Assembly (NCBI GenBank): GCA_037783415.1
Contig: JAZGTN010000068.1
Span: 558,001 to 622,000, forward strand
From: Leptasterias polaris
Lineage: Eukaryota; Echinodermata; Asteroidea; Forcipulatida; Asteriidae
Direction: 5' to 3'
Length of the DNA: 64,000 bases
A program made the translations under genes and the position numbers. The first letter of the stretch is position 1; each line of letters opens with the position of its first letter. Shown here piece by piece: positions 21,261 to 32,300 of the stretch. Under the pieces are notes generated by a model. It ran no database searches and was not told the DNA's origin. It worked only from the letters and a program-made list of their open reading frames with translations.

Positions 21261-21754
21261 TATTTGCGATGTCGTGAACGTTATTGCATACCATGTCGCA
21301 TACCTTTGGGATGATGTCATAGTTGCAGACAATTTGTTAGTGACCTAGGGAGTACGTGGCGCTACAGTCAGGCTCCTGTAAGCATGGCTATACAATAATG
21401 TGTACCCAGGAACTTGGCACCAGGCCAAGTTTCGCCAACATGTACTACAGCATAAGCTACCTACCTACAGCCTACTAGTACTACTGCATGTGCTATTACA
21501 ATCAAGGTCGAAGAGTACGCACGCGCGAGGGTATTTTACGGTCAAACACTTAATAGCCCACGTTCGTCCTGGGAAAAAAAGGAAATACGCCACCCGCCTC
21601 GCTTGCCTCACAACAATGACTACCGCTGTAATGATGACTACCGCTAATCTCACTGTAGGCAAGAAACCCCCCAGATCATTAGACATTTTATTCAAAGGTA
21701 TGCAACATGGTATGCAATAAAATTCAAGACATCGCAAATATATTCGCAGACGTG

Positions 21755-21975
21755 TGCGCACATATTCGCGAATTGTTTCACGACATTGCATACCGTGTGC
21801 GCACACATTCGCGATTTGTTTCACGACATTGCATACGTGTGCGCACACATTCGCGATTTGTTTCACGACATTGCATACGTGTGCGCACATATTCGCGAAT
21901 TGTTTCACGACATTGCATACGTGTGCGCATATATTCGCGAATTGTTTCACGACATTGCATACGTATGCGCACACG
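21755..21975 (-). repeat. 42-bp tandem repeat, right (inverted) arm
   Basis: Five copies of the same unit in reverse orientation; one interval is 43 bp because of a single extra C near 21794. Confidence 0.9.
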
Positions 21976-22012
21976 TTTGCGATATGCGATGTCCCTTCAG
22001 GGCCACCATATA

Positions 22013-22614
22013 GAGGACAAAAAACAAGAAAGAATTGTCACTTTTTACATCATGCTGCAGTCTTTTTTTGTGATCATATTGTGATTAAATTTACATCCCC
22101 AGAATCGGTATGTGTTACCCTTTCTACCAGTATATATCTTTCTCAAATACTCAAACTATTTACAGATAAAACTTACCGAAAGAAAAGACGACGAAAACTA
22201 CGTCGTAGACTCGCTTTTCTCACGACGCGCTGAACAATTTTGCGCAGCTTGCTATGTGATTTGTTACGAGGTCGTTTATTGGTTCAACTTTTTGATGTCC
22301 AGAAATATGTGGAGGAAATATTGCTCCAATCAGAATGATTGTCTCACCAGATTAAAGTTGATAAAACAAAGTTTAACTTGATACAAACTTCATTTTTATG
22401 AAACGTAGGAGGGCGCTAGATACGGCCTTTGCAAGGTTGCGTAGTTATAAACAAATACATTATTTTCCGGTTTTTCACGCGAAACGGTACAAAATGACGG
22501 AGGCAAACTAATCTTATTTAAAATATATACATATATATATAAAAGGGAAAGAATTCGTCTTTCTTTTTCTGCAAACAACAAGTTCATACAACAAACGAAT
22601 AAGGAGTTCACATC
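22013..22614. other. Intergenic, no feature recognised
   Basis: AT-rich with a TATATA run at 22527-22540. No coding or repeat signature was recognised. Confidence 0.5.
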
Positions 22615-22829
22615 GTGAACTAACACGGTCGGCCATTTGACTCCCATAAATGGCCGACCGTGTTAGTTCGCAAGTAAAAGGAAAACCACGCAATTTCGAG
22701 GCATATTTGTGTGGATCATTGTATTCTACTTTTAAAACATCTTTCTAACCATATGCATTTCATAACAAACGGTTACAAACGCTTTTTATTAGACCAACTC
22801 GCCCGATCCAAGGCAACGTGTCCCTTTAA
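22615..22829. mobile_element. Palindromic TTAA MITE, partial copy
   Basis: The central hairpin (GAACTAACACGGTCGGCCATTT and its inverted copy, 22617-22670) and the right arm ending CAACGTGTCCCTTTAA are present; the left arm is missing. Same family as 24609-24976 and 36437-36811. Confidence 0.75.
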
Positions 22830-22904
22830 CCTGGAGCATTGGAGGCACAATAGCCCTAAAAAATGTTCCCTATTTTGCTAAAAGGTGTAGGGTAATTTTT
22901 CCAA

Positions 22905-23105
22905 GGTGGAGTTTAATCAGTTTAGTGGTTTAGGGATGTTTTATTTTGGATGAGCCTAGTTCAAAAGCAACATTTTTGGCTAACCTACCAAATCTTTAAA
23001 AGAAAATTTAAGTTTAGTTTTCAGAAAATATATTTGGTTTGTTTCCAAGAGGCTGAGAGATTTTTGGATATTTTTAAAAAGTATTTTTGAATATTTAGCA
23101 CTATT
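22905..23105. repeat. Dispersed repeat, copy 1
   Basis: Shares ATTTTGGATGAG, GGCTAACCTACC-like, ATATATTTGRTTTG and AAGAGGCTGAGAGA blocks in order with 42660-42900. The interval 23106-24030 contains nothing else I recognise. Confidence 0.5.
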
Positions 23106-24030
23106 TAGCCCCGGTTGCTTTGGGATTGTAACTCTGGTATTATATCGCACAAAAAGCAAACGGCTGTTGTGTGCTCACTGCCGAATGAAACGTAAATAGC
23201 TAGCCTATATGCAATTAAAACGCACACGGCAACCGGTTTCATCTTGACAGGTTTTTAACACAGATGTGTCCATATCGATTTGAAAGTTCGTGTTGGATGG
23301 AGTTTTGTTCAACTCGTCGTGGCATTTGTTTTGGTTATTATTTCTGTTTAAGCACCATTATTACTTATATGGATACGAATTTTTATATAAAACTTCTGGT
23401 GTAGTAACATTCATTGAAGCAAGCTTGTGGTCATTGGTTACTGTAGTTTCCAGACATCGCCTGCATGAGGACAACTTCACGTAGTAAGTATACAAGTTTT
23501 GTATTTCAATTAGGCCAGTGTCCGTCCCTACGGAAAAATAACCGTGTTGGGAAAACTCGGCACATTATTGGTTATGCTGGCAAAATTGCTGCTTTTATTT
23601 AGTTTGAATACCATAAAATATGTACACATTTCTTGCAACTGCTGTGCAATATTTTAGTCTCTAAGAATGAAGACAATGTACGAGGGGCCGATGTCTATTG
23701 AAACTACTGCTTCTAGTTTTCAAAAAATGGACCATAGGGCCTATAACCAACCTGTGAATATTCATTAAAATCAGGTGAAATGGTTTAGATTTTCAAACAA
23801 TGAAAAACACATTTTACAGTGATATTTTTATTTATTTAACTCCTTTTGTGCACGTACATAAATACATATAGCCTATATATCGATTGCGCCATCGATATAA
23901 GCAACGTTGATTGTGGGGTCTTCAAATGAGTACCTTCTTGAAACTAAAAACATTTCAGACGAAAAATATTTATCTGGTGGATTTGTGCTGGTATTTACTT
24001 TTTAACGTATTGTTACTGTTCATTTCTGTA

Positions 24031-24300
24031 ATGAAACCAAGGATGCCTCACTATAGCTCGCAAGCGAAGAAACTTGTAAACAATGATGCTTGCTATAAAA
24101 GCCAATGGTAACCAGAAACGCTGGGCCTACTCTTCGAGGCGACAAGTGTCCTGGGTTCTTTTACGTGCACTACCGTTCCGTAATCCCAGCAGCTTGCTCA
24201 AGTGACATAAGTGCAACGAACGGGACTCGGTCCCACACTCTATACTGACCAGATACACTAGAGCTCGAGTCCGGTGCGGTTTGTCCCGCCCGGCTACGAC
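24031..24300 (-). mobile_element. tRNA-derived SINE
   Basis: On the minus strand a tRNA-like head (B-box-like GGGACCGAGTCCCG at 24234-24221) is followed by a body shared with the SINE at 33640: GAGCAAG, GAAGAGTAGG, TAGCAAGCA, TTGTTTACAAGT, CTTGCGAGCTA and GGCATCC.TGGTT. It would be transcribed by RNA polymerase III and moved by a LINE enzyme. Confidence 0.75.
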
Positions 24301-24310
24301 ACACCACAGG

Positions 24311-25672
24311 CAGTGGCGTAACTAAGGTAAATTTTTAGGGGGGGGGGGGCACAAGGGGGGGGGGCACAATTTTTTCTAGGGGGGCACTGCTGGCAAATCA
24401 ACTATAGATTCCTTTGCACTTTTTAAAAACTGGATCTTAATCTACGCAATGGCGGGTTCCAAACAGCCCCTCAATTAAACCAAAGGGAATATGGTCAATT
24501 TACAAAGATTGTTTGTTTTTGTTTTTCCTTTCTTTTTTTCTCTCTTCTTTTTCACACATCTAGAACCATGCAGTTACTGTTTGAATGTGTAGAAATAAAT
24601 CATAACTGTTAAAGGGACACGTTGCCTTGGATCGGGCGAGTTGGTCTATGAAAAGCGTTTGAAACTGTTTGTTATAAAATGCATAATTATGGTTAGAATG
24701 ATGTTTTAAAAGTAGAATATAACAATCCACACAAGTATGCCTCGAAATTGCATGGTTTTCCTTTTACACGGCACGCCACTTTTGTGGAGTCAAATGTTTG
24801 ACTCCACAAAATGGCGGACCGTGTTAGCTCGCAAAGTAAAAGGAAAACCACGCAATTTCGAGGCATATTTGTGTGGATCATTGTATTCTACTTTTAAAAC
24901 ATCTTTCTAACCAATAGCATTTTGTAACAAACGGTTACAAACGCTTTTCATAGCCCGATCCAAGGCAACGTGTTAAGGGATTGCGAGACCGGAGTCTTTT
25001 TTTTATGGGGATTTATGTATTTGAGGACTGGCACTAGTATTTATTTATTACACACTTGAGGCCATGCATAGTAGGCCTAATCAATGTTAAAAACTTTAAT
25101 TGTTTTCGAAATTGTTTTGACCCCCCCCCCAATTTCGATGTTTACATATTGACAAACTATTAAATATACCCTATATACACTGAAGAACAAAGTAATGTCT
25201 CAAATGAAGCAGATATTTTAGATCAATGCTCTCACAGCTCAAGAGTTTTCAATGGCTTTTCCTCATGTAAATAAATGCAACGGCACCCAGCACGTCGTGT
25301 AGCTTCATTTGACACTACCGTACCGTATTTAACGTGGCAGACTGTGGCAGAATGGGGCGCGAGCGGGCGATGAGTCATCATACAATTTGCGGACGTGATT
25401 TACCGTACTTTGAAGACGTTGGTAAACAACTGTCCATTGCAAAGGTACAACAAATATGTGTAAATAGAAAAATAGTTTGAAACATTGAGTTATACGCCAC
25501 CAGTGCTCCATAAAGGTTTATAAAACTTAACATTTTATATTCTGGTAGGCTAATTATTATAGTCTCAAAGGTTAAGATTTCAAATGGGGGGGGGGGGCAC
25601 CCGGGGGGCACTGACATCAATTGGGGGGGGGGGGCACGTTCCCCCCGTGCCCCCCCCTTAGTTACGCCACTG
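24311..25672. mobile_element. hAT-type non-autonomous DNA transposon
   Basis: Ends are CAGTGGCGTAACTAAG and its inverted copy, followed inward by long G (left) or C (right) runs. An exact 8-bp target duplication ACCACAGG flanks it (24303-24310, 25673-25680), the hAT hallmark. No transposase is present. The TTAA MITE 24609-24976 is nested inside and is therefore younger. Confidence 0.85.
24609..24976. mobile_element. Palindromic TTAA MITE, full copy
   Basis: Almost the whole 368 bp is one inverted repeat. The ends carry TTAA and CACGTTGCCTTGGATCGGGC, and the centre reads GAGTCAAATGTTTGACTC within a CCGCCATTTTG-type hairpin. No coding sequence. Confidence 0.85.
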
Positions 25673-25680
25673 ACCACAGG

Positions 25681-26750
25681 ATCAGTGAGCAAACCTCCTC
25701 AAGTTCCACACTCATTCAAAAGATATCGTTAACGATTTGCAGAAAAAACAAACCATTTCTGTGTGGAAGACACCAGTACCAACAACCATAACATGGTATT
25801 CCTGCGTATTCATCGCAGATATCTTTGCAAATGTCTCACACATTATCACAAATATCTTTGCAAAAACAATTCGCAAATATTATCTGCGATGTCTAAAATT
25901 TGAAGGTTTTCCCCAAAATGGGATTTCCTCCCACATCTAAAACTGAACATTACTTCTCGTTTCATATTCCTCCTGTTATTGGTGCTCATTTTTGCACTGT
26001 TGGATGTGTTATGAAATATAAAAACAAGTAAATTATCCAACTAAAGATTAGTTTCAGTCCGAAAGCTCACTGATTACACCATTCCAATTCTGAATAGACT
26101 GAAATAGTTTTGAAGACTCCATAACCACTGATACGGACGTGGACGCCTGACGTTGTTTTCACTGAAAAGTTACCACCGAATTTGATGTAATATGCGCATG
26201 TTTGTCTTAAATTTGTTTGATTATCTATACATAATTGGAAATTTAATTTGCTATATCCTATATAACCCTAAAACAGTATCTACTTGTCCTTTGCAAAAAA
26301 TACTGATTGGACATTCCAACACGTGTTTATTGCCACTGGTGTCGGTTGATCACGTCCGCTCAATAAATTACTAGATAATGTGCGTAGATTGCATTGTGTA
26401 CTTTGCCAAACAGCAACAAAAGACGGAATTGTTCGGAACAGAAGACCAAGGTCATCGTTTTCATGAAAACCCGTACGGGGACAATTTTGTTGTTAGAGTG
26501 ATTTACAAACTAATATCGTTAGTTATCGTGTTGAGTTTTTCTTCAATAAAATATTTTCAGTGTTTAGGCCTATTATGATAATAAAAATTATAGTAATAAC
26601 AATAATTGTTTTATGTTATGTATAATATAGTTTCATTTGTTTATTTGATGGTTACTTGTTTTAGAGTACACCTTTATTGAAAATCAGGACGACTTTATCC
26701 TTAAAAAAACACACCACAACTTTAATGGGTATCTCTCTAATAAATTATGG
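25681..26750. other. Intergenic; degenerate palindromic AT/CGC-rich patch
   Basis: 25800-25910 is rich in TTTGCAAA, ATCGCAGATATC and TTCGCAAATAT words and resembles the interior of the GGTGGCCC element at 33475, but the terminal repeats are not visible. Nothing else was recognised. Confidence 0.35.
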
Positions 26751-26754
26751 CTCA

Positions 26755-27210
26755 GAATTGACCTGGAATCGGGTCGCAGGGTCTGGCCCTCGACCCGGGA
26801 TCTTGGTCAATTCTGACCCGGGAGTATTTAGAGTGTAGGGTATACCATCTTATTGAAAAGTAATAACACATAATACACTTTCTATGAATGTCTGCATTAA
26901 TTATAAATAAAAAATAATAAATTCTACTGAAATTATGTGGAATTCTTCACCACACGAACCTAGATTGGAGATGAGCGCAAACACTCTCCGGGTCAGAATG
27001 TACACAGATTCGGGTCCCAGATGGGGCCTGACTCATTTCTGCTTCAGTGTATGATCCGGAATTTGTGTCAAAATGACCCAGACATGGGTCAAACTGGGGC
27101 AGAATCTGACTTAAAACTCCATTTTCAACCACTTTCCGGGTCGGCCTGACCTAAAAATGTGTCAGGCCCCGTAATAGATTTGGAACTCGGGTATTTTCTG
27201 ACCGGGGAGA
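26755..27210. repeat. Repeat cluster of GGGTCAGAATTGACC-like palindromes
   Basis: Words such as GACCCGGGA, GGTCAATTCTGACCCGG and GGGTCAGAAT recur on both strands, interrupted by 26835-26980. Probably decayed transposon ends; the family is unknown. 27211-27775 shows nothing recognisable. Confidence 0.4.
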
Positions 27211-27778
27211 TTTTAGCTTGTTTCAGCTTGGATTAAATACTTTATTTAAAAAACTAATGTTATATATTGTGTGTAAGTTGTTAGGATCTGATCCAGTTCC
27301 CAGCAGTGACCTTCGAGCTTCTGAGAGAAACTGGATCAAATGCTTCGGTAATAGACAAATCCCCACCCCCGCTGATCTTGAAAGAATTGCGATGAAAATA
27401 AACAGAGCAAAGCTGTCAGGGGCACGGTGTAATTCAGATAGCGTCTTTTGTTGGATCACAAAATACAAATGAGGATAAAACATTGTGGAAGGTCAGGCAT
27501 GGAGCGTTTTCAAAACCAGGACAACGCTACACAGCAAGCTTTAAAAAGAAATATTGTTTGTGCCGGGTGCAAAGTGTTTCCCCGTCATTTTGTTTTGTTT
27601 TGCTGAAACAGGCCTTATACTACTAGGCAACTGGAGATGCATTCCTTTTGACAATTCCCGGGTTTTTGATTCTGTTTAAAATTGCAACATTCGCTTTGGT
27701 GGTGTGCGTGTTAGAGCGTGATTTGATTTCTATGAGCGGTTCTGGGCGGGTCATAAAAACCTTGTTGCCAATTTGTGT

Positions 27779-27965
27779 TCATTCTGGGCCCAACAAATAG
27801 TAGATAAGCACAACCAAATTAAGCTTATCAGAATATAATTACCAGCCAAAATACCGGATCACATGTACAATCTGTGACTGGTATCCTGCCTTGTTTTTGC
27901 TCAGCAGAAAGTTGTTTAAGCTATATTTTCTACTAAAGCAGCTCTATGCAATAGGGCGCAGGTTG
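27779..27965. mobile_element. GGGCCCAA-ended MITE, copy 1
   Basis: CTGGGCCCAAC at the left and GCAGCTCTATGCAATAGGGCGCAG at the right form inverted ends. The interior shares CATGTAC.ATC.GTGACTGGTATCCTG with the copy at 35449. Confidence 0.55.
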
Positions 27966-27979
27966 TACCTTGCAAGTGT

Positions 27980-28585
27980 TATACGGAGCTCTGCAAGTGC
28001 CATTCGACATTATTGAAATCCTGAGATAATTCACTGTAGGATGATGGCATCATAAACGTAAGATGACCTCGTCTTGAGATTTTTATCTCGAAATGTCGAC
28101 ATCCATGAAGCAAGATGTCGTCTTCCCGATACATTTCTACGGAGCTCTGGAAGTGACATCCATCTTGTTGACATTCTGAGACAATTTACTGCAGGATAAT
28201 GACATCATAATTATACGTAAGATTAAACGACACATTGCTATGATTTATCTCGGGATGACGACTTTTTGAATGTAGATTTTCGTCTTCCAGATATGTTTTA
28301 TCTCGGGATGACGACAACCTAAAAGTAGGATGTTGTCTTCCCGAAATAACTTATCTTGAGTTCTCGACATTTTCAGGATGTTATCTTCCCAAGATGGATT
28401 ATCTCGGGATGTCCACATCTTTCTATCATGATGTCGACACACTTAGATGATAAAATATATCATGAATGCGACATCCTACTTCGAATGTCGTCCCGAGATA
28501 AATCGTCTCAAGATGTCGTCATCTTATGTTTAAGATGTCATCATCCTGCAGTAAAGTATATCAGGATCTTCACATGTCACGTTTG
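27980..28585. repeat. Fold-back repeat of GATGTCGTC / CTCGGGATAAT words
   Basis: A direct duplication of about 156-bp period (TACGGAGCTCTG at 27981 and 28138) is followed by many alternating sense and antisense copies of ATCTCGGGATGNCGAC-type words. The right end (about 28500-28570) is an inverted copy of the left (CTGCAGGATRATGACATC). Confidence 0.6.
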
Positions 28586-29384
28586 AAAATAAAGAACATG
28601 CAATTATTAAAGGTGATCGTCGTGATCATTGAGGCGTACACGTATACAAACCGAGCAAGCTGCTACATTTAGTAGTACGCGAAACCGCGCGAAACTTAGG
28701 ACGTCGTTGTCCCAATGTCCCCATCTAACGTCACGTAAAATCTAAGCGACACAAGGTAATGTTGTCGCGCTAAGTAACTAAAGCACTTACTGATTCAAAA
28801 TATTACCTAACTTCCGCGGCTTCTTGTTGCAGTCGAAACAGTTTGCGTAACACAGTCGGCGTAAAATAATTCGCAATTTGACACTTCGAGCCGGATGTTG
28901 GAGGTCGTGCAATATTTCTTAATTTTCTCATACAGTTTTAATTTTATTGTTTCATTGTTAGCTTTGATGTAATCATTCAACCAATATTCTTGGGGTGGGA
29001 AAAAAGAAAAAAGTGAAGTGACAAAAATACAAATCAATCAAACTTGCACCCGCGCTGCTGATGGCTCAGAGGCGCCCGGAAGCTCAATGGTGACCTTATC
29101 GTCGGGAGATCTTACACAATAATATTCTGTTGCAAGCTGCTTACCAACCAAAATGACCTCCAGACACAATAATACTAAAAACCAATGGATGGCTTAGTGC
29201 AAACAGTGCATACAAAATTAGTGTTTAAGCTTCAAAAGATGGCAGAGAAGTTGGAGACGGACGATTTGAACTTGAACGGCTAGTTCGGGTACAGTGGTTT
29301 GACAAAACATCACATCGCTGTACCACTCACAGAACCTCTACCGACGGTAAATTGAACTAAAATTTAGTTTTTCAAAATTTTCAG
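28586..29384. other. Upstream region of SLC46-like gene A
   Basis: Contains the presumed promoter and first noncoding exon of gene A, neither of which I can place. A short dispersed word (GCTTACCAACCAAAATGACCT, one base over 20 in full) occurs at 29139 and 52836. Confidence 0.35.
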
Positions 29385-29394
29385 AGACGCAACA

Positions 29395-32300
29395 ATGAAA
29401 CTCGCTGACTTTGCTCAGACGATTATGAACTGTTTGAAGCTCATAACCGTGGAACCGGTAATGTTCGCTATCTCAGTGACAACTTTCATGCAGCAGCCTT
29501 CAAACCAACAGTTAGTGCTCCAGAAAGTATGTCTACTCAGGTACAACAACACAATATGCTATGATGGTGGGGATGAGTTCATTGCCGTGGAGAATATCGT
29601 CCATGCCGATGCAGCTTACTGGAGCTTCTACTTAAAGATCGCGCTGTTCATCCCGGGAGCCCTAATCTCATCGATATACGGGTCTCTAAGTGACACCGTG
29701 GGAAGACGCATTTTTTTGATAATCCCATCATTTGGAATCATCTTTGGGGCAGTCAGTTTCATCTTCCAAGCATCTTATCCGCATTTACATCTAGGGTATC
29801 TACTAATAAGTGAGGTGATCGTTGGACTGTCCGGTAATGTTCTTATAGCCTACATTGTGGCCAAGTGTTACCTGTGCGACATCACCGATATCGCCAACCG
29901 GACCAAAAGGCTTGGCATCATGAAATCCATGTGTTACTTAGGCGGGCCACTTGGAGCGTTCCTGTCCGGAATACTGATCGACAAGGAGGGTTTCGCTGCT
30001 GTTTACGTAATCATTGTGGCCGTACACATCGTGGTGATTATCTACGTCGTGCTGTTAATTGACGAAACTGTCGTTTGTAACGTCGATCAAGACGACGAGG
30101 ATGAGGAGAAAGGCGGAGTTGGTGAAGACGACACGAAGGAGGCTAGGTGTGGCCCGTACTGCATGACACTGAGTAGATTGTCCTCTAAGGTGTTAGCGAG
30201 TATTGAGCAAACGGTCTTGGTTTGTTTCCGGGAGAGACTTGGCTTCAGACGCAAGCATCTTCTACTGGCTCAGCTCGTAGGCATCATCCACAACCTCTGC
30301 TCATCAGGTAAAATCTCATTTAAATAAATGAATAAATGAATGCAAAGTTTAGAATCTTTGCATGGTGAAGATACAATCAAGTGAGGTTTGCGGAGACACC
30401 ATGAAGTTATAATCTCATGAGCTGTGGTAGTACTGAGAAGAACCAGTTGTTTAGCAACTCAACGTTCGACGAGTATGCTCTGATCGTCTTTAGGAGAATG
30501 CTGTTAAACCGTTGGTTCTGATTAGAAACACTACAGCTCATAAGATAAATTTGTTTTCATTGTGCCTCCACGAACCTCACTTGAATGAATAGAATGGTAG
30601 TTATGGCAGCCTGGTATACTGTCAATGAGCAACCATTACGCGAAAGGTCCGTGTATGATAATGACAAAGACAAGAATTGGTTTGAATACCGAAATAAAAA
30701 TGATTCGATCTTGTACCTTGCCGGATAAAACCGAAACCGTTTCTCGTTGTTTTATGTTTTAAAAGGGAATAACTAAATTCAGGAAATGTTGGATCTGATG
30801 TTCACTGAAACTATAGAGAACGGAAATGATTTCGCTCTTCCAATACCCCCCAATGATATGTTGTACATCAATAATCTGATTACGGTCTGTAATAGAACGC
30901 CACAAGTAGTACACACCCATTGGGTTTGGTTGCATAAATTCAGGGCGGGAAAATCAAACACAGCATCACTTCTGTGCTCTGTTTCATCCTTTCCGGTATG
31001 TTATCATACCATTTACAGCTGAGATGGATTTGACTGTTTTGTACACCAAGCATTCACCGTTGAGCTGGTCGGCCACAACCATCGGTGTTTTCATAAGCCT
31101 GAGGACCATCGTTAAAGCATTCACTCTGGCTGTTGGGCTGCCAGTAATATTTCAGGTATAATCCTGTTGATTTTAAAGTACACGGGAAACCCAACTTCAA
31201 CGTAATGGAGTATAGCTTGTTTATAAGTACAAAGAGTTAATTGCACATCTAGGGGTGATTATAAAATCGAGAAACTGTATGATAAATTCAACGTCTTTTC
31301 AAGAAGAATTAAAATTGTACGATTCAGAGTTAGTCCCCCTCCAATTTATCATAACACTTTTTACATTTTGCAGTTTCTACATTTTGTTCTAGATTCTAAA
31401 AAAAGGAAAGAATTCTGAATCAAAGTCGGGTGACGTAAGATGAGGACGTGAATATTTTCCACATCTCTGAACCTGTGAATGGAACTCAATGTGCGTGTTC
31501 GGATTTAATTTATGCAGAGATATTATTGACGTAATTGGGCCTACGGCTGTTTCATGGGTTTAAAATTATCCTCGCTTATTTTTGTAGATGGTTAAACGCC
31601 ATTGGGTCCAGTTGGACCTTGGTTTGGTTTCCATTGGTGTATTATCGACCGCATCAGCACTGGTCATTATGGCGTTTGCCAAGACCACAACACACATGAT
31701 GACAGGTGAGACTAAATAGTAGTAATGTTACCGAATTAACACAGAGGAAGGGCGGGGGAGGGGGAAGGGGGGGCTGAGTCAGGATCCAGAGGGTGCGCTG
31801 GAACCCGGGCCATACTTTGACACTGACACTGATTATCTATTTCTAGAGGCTCATTAGTAACATCATTTTGGTTTGCGAGTTAGGCTGATAACTATCGAAC
31901 TAACCACCAACCTGACCCCTAGCCCGCTTGGAAACTTCTCCGTATTTCGGACCTTAGGGTATAAACACTTATACGTGTAGATTGCTAGTAGCCCACTCTG
32001 AGCTGCTATGTAACCCCCCCCCCCCCCCCCCCGCACCCCCACACACACCCATGGCAGTTACAGAGTACTTCCATTGTTGTTCTTTTATTCCCTTTTCTGA
32101 AGATATCCTCTGTGGGAACCACTAGAACAAAAAAACTTGTGGGGTTCTGTTTTCTGTTGTTAAAAGTACCCCGTTCATTGGCGTGCGTATAAGAGGCACT
32201 GCTGGTTACGCCACTGTCCCCCAGCAAAATAATGGTAATAAGATTAGTTTTCGATTTGAACTGCCCTTCTATAAATCCCCTTTTTCATAATTCTTATTTA

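Larger units (their letters stand above)
20910..22008. mobile_element. Fold-back element with GGTGGCCC ends and 42-bp repeat arms
   Basis: Terminal inverted repeats of GGTGGCCCTGAAGGGACATC (left from 20911, right ending 22007) are bounded by TA on each side (20908-20909, 22009-22010). Inside, a 42-bp unit is repeated about 7-8 times in the left arm (about 20946-21260) and about 5 times inverted in the right arm (about 21755-21975). A spacer of about 460 bp separates the arms. There is no transposase; TA target use suggests mobilisation by a Tc1/mariner-like enzyme, which is inference. Confidence 0.8.

Noticed and set aside
20779..21974. Several overlapping long ORFs with repeated CAHIRELFHDIAYV-like peptides on both strands
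   Set aside because: They arise because the 42-bp DNA unit is a multiple of three and lacks stops in most frames; the array is a transposon arm.
27218..27472. 84-residue ORF (FGNRQIPTPADLERIAMKINRAK)
   Set aside because: Short and unsupported by splice or domain signals; no family recognised.
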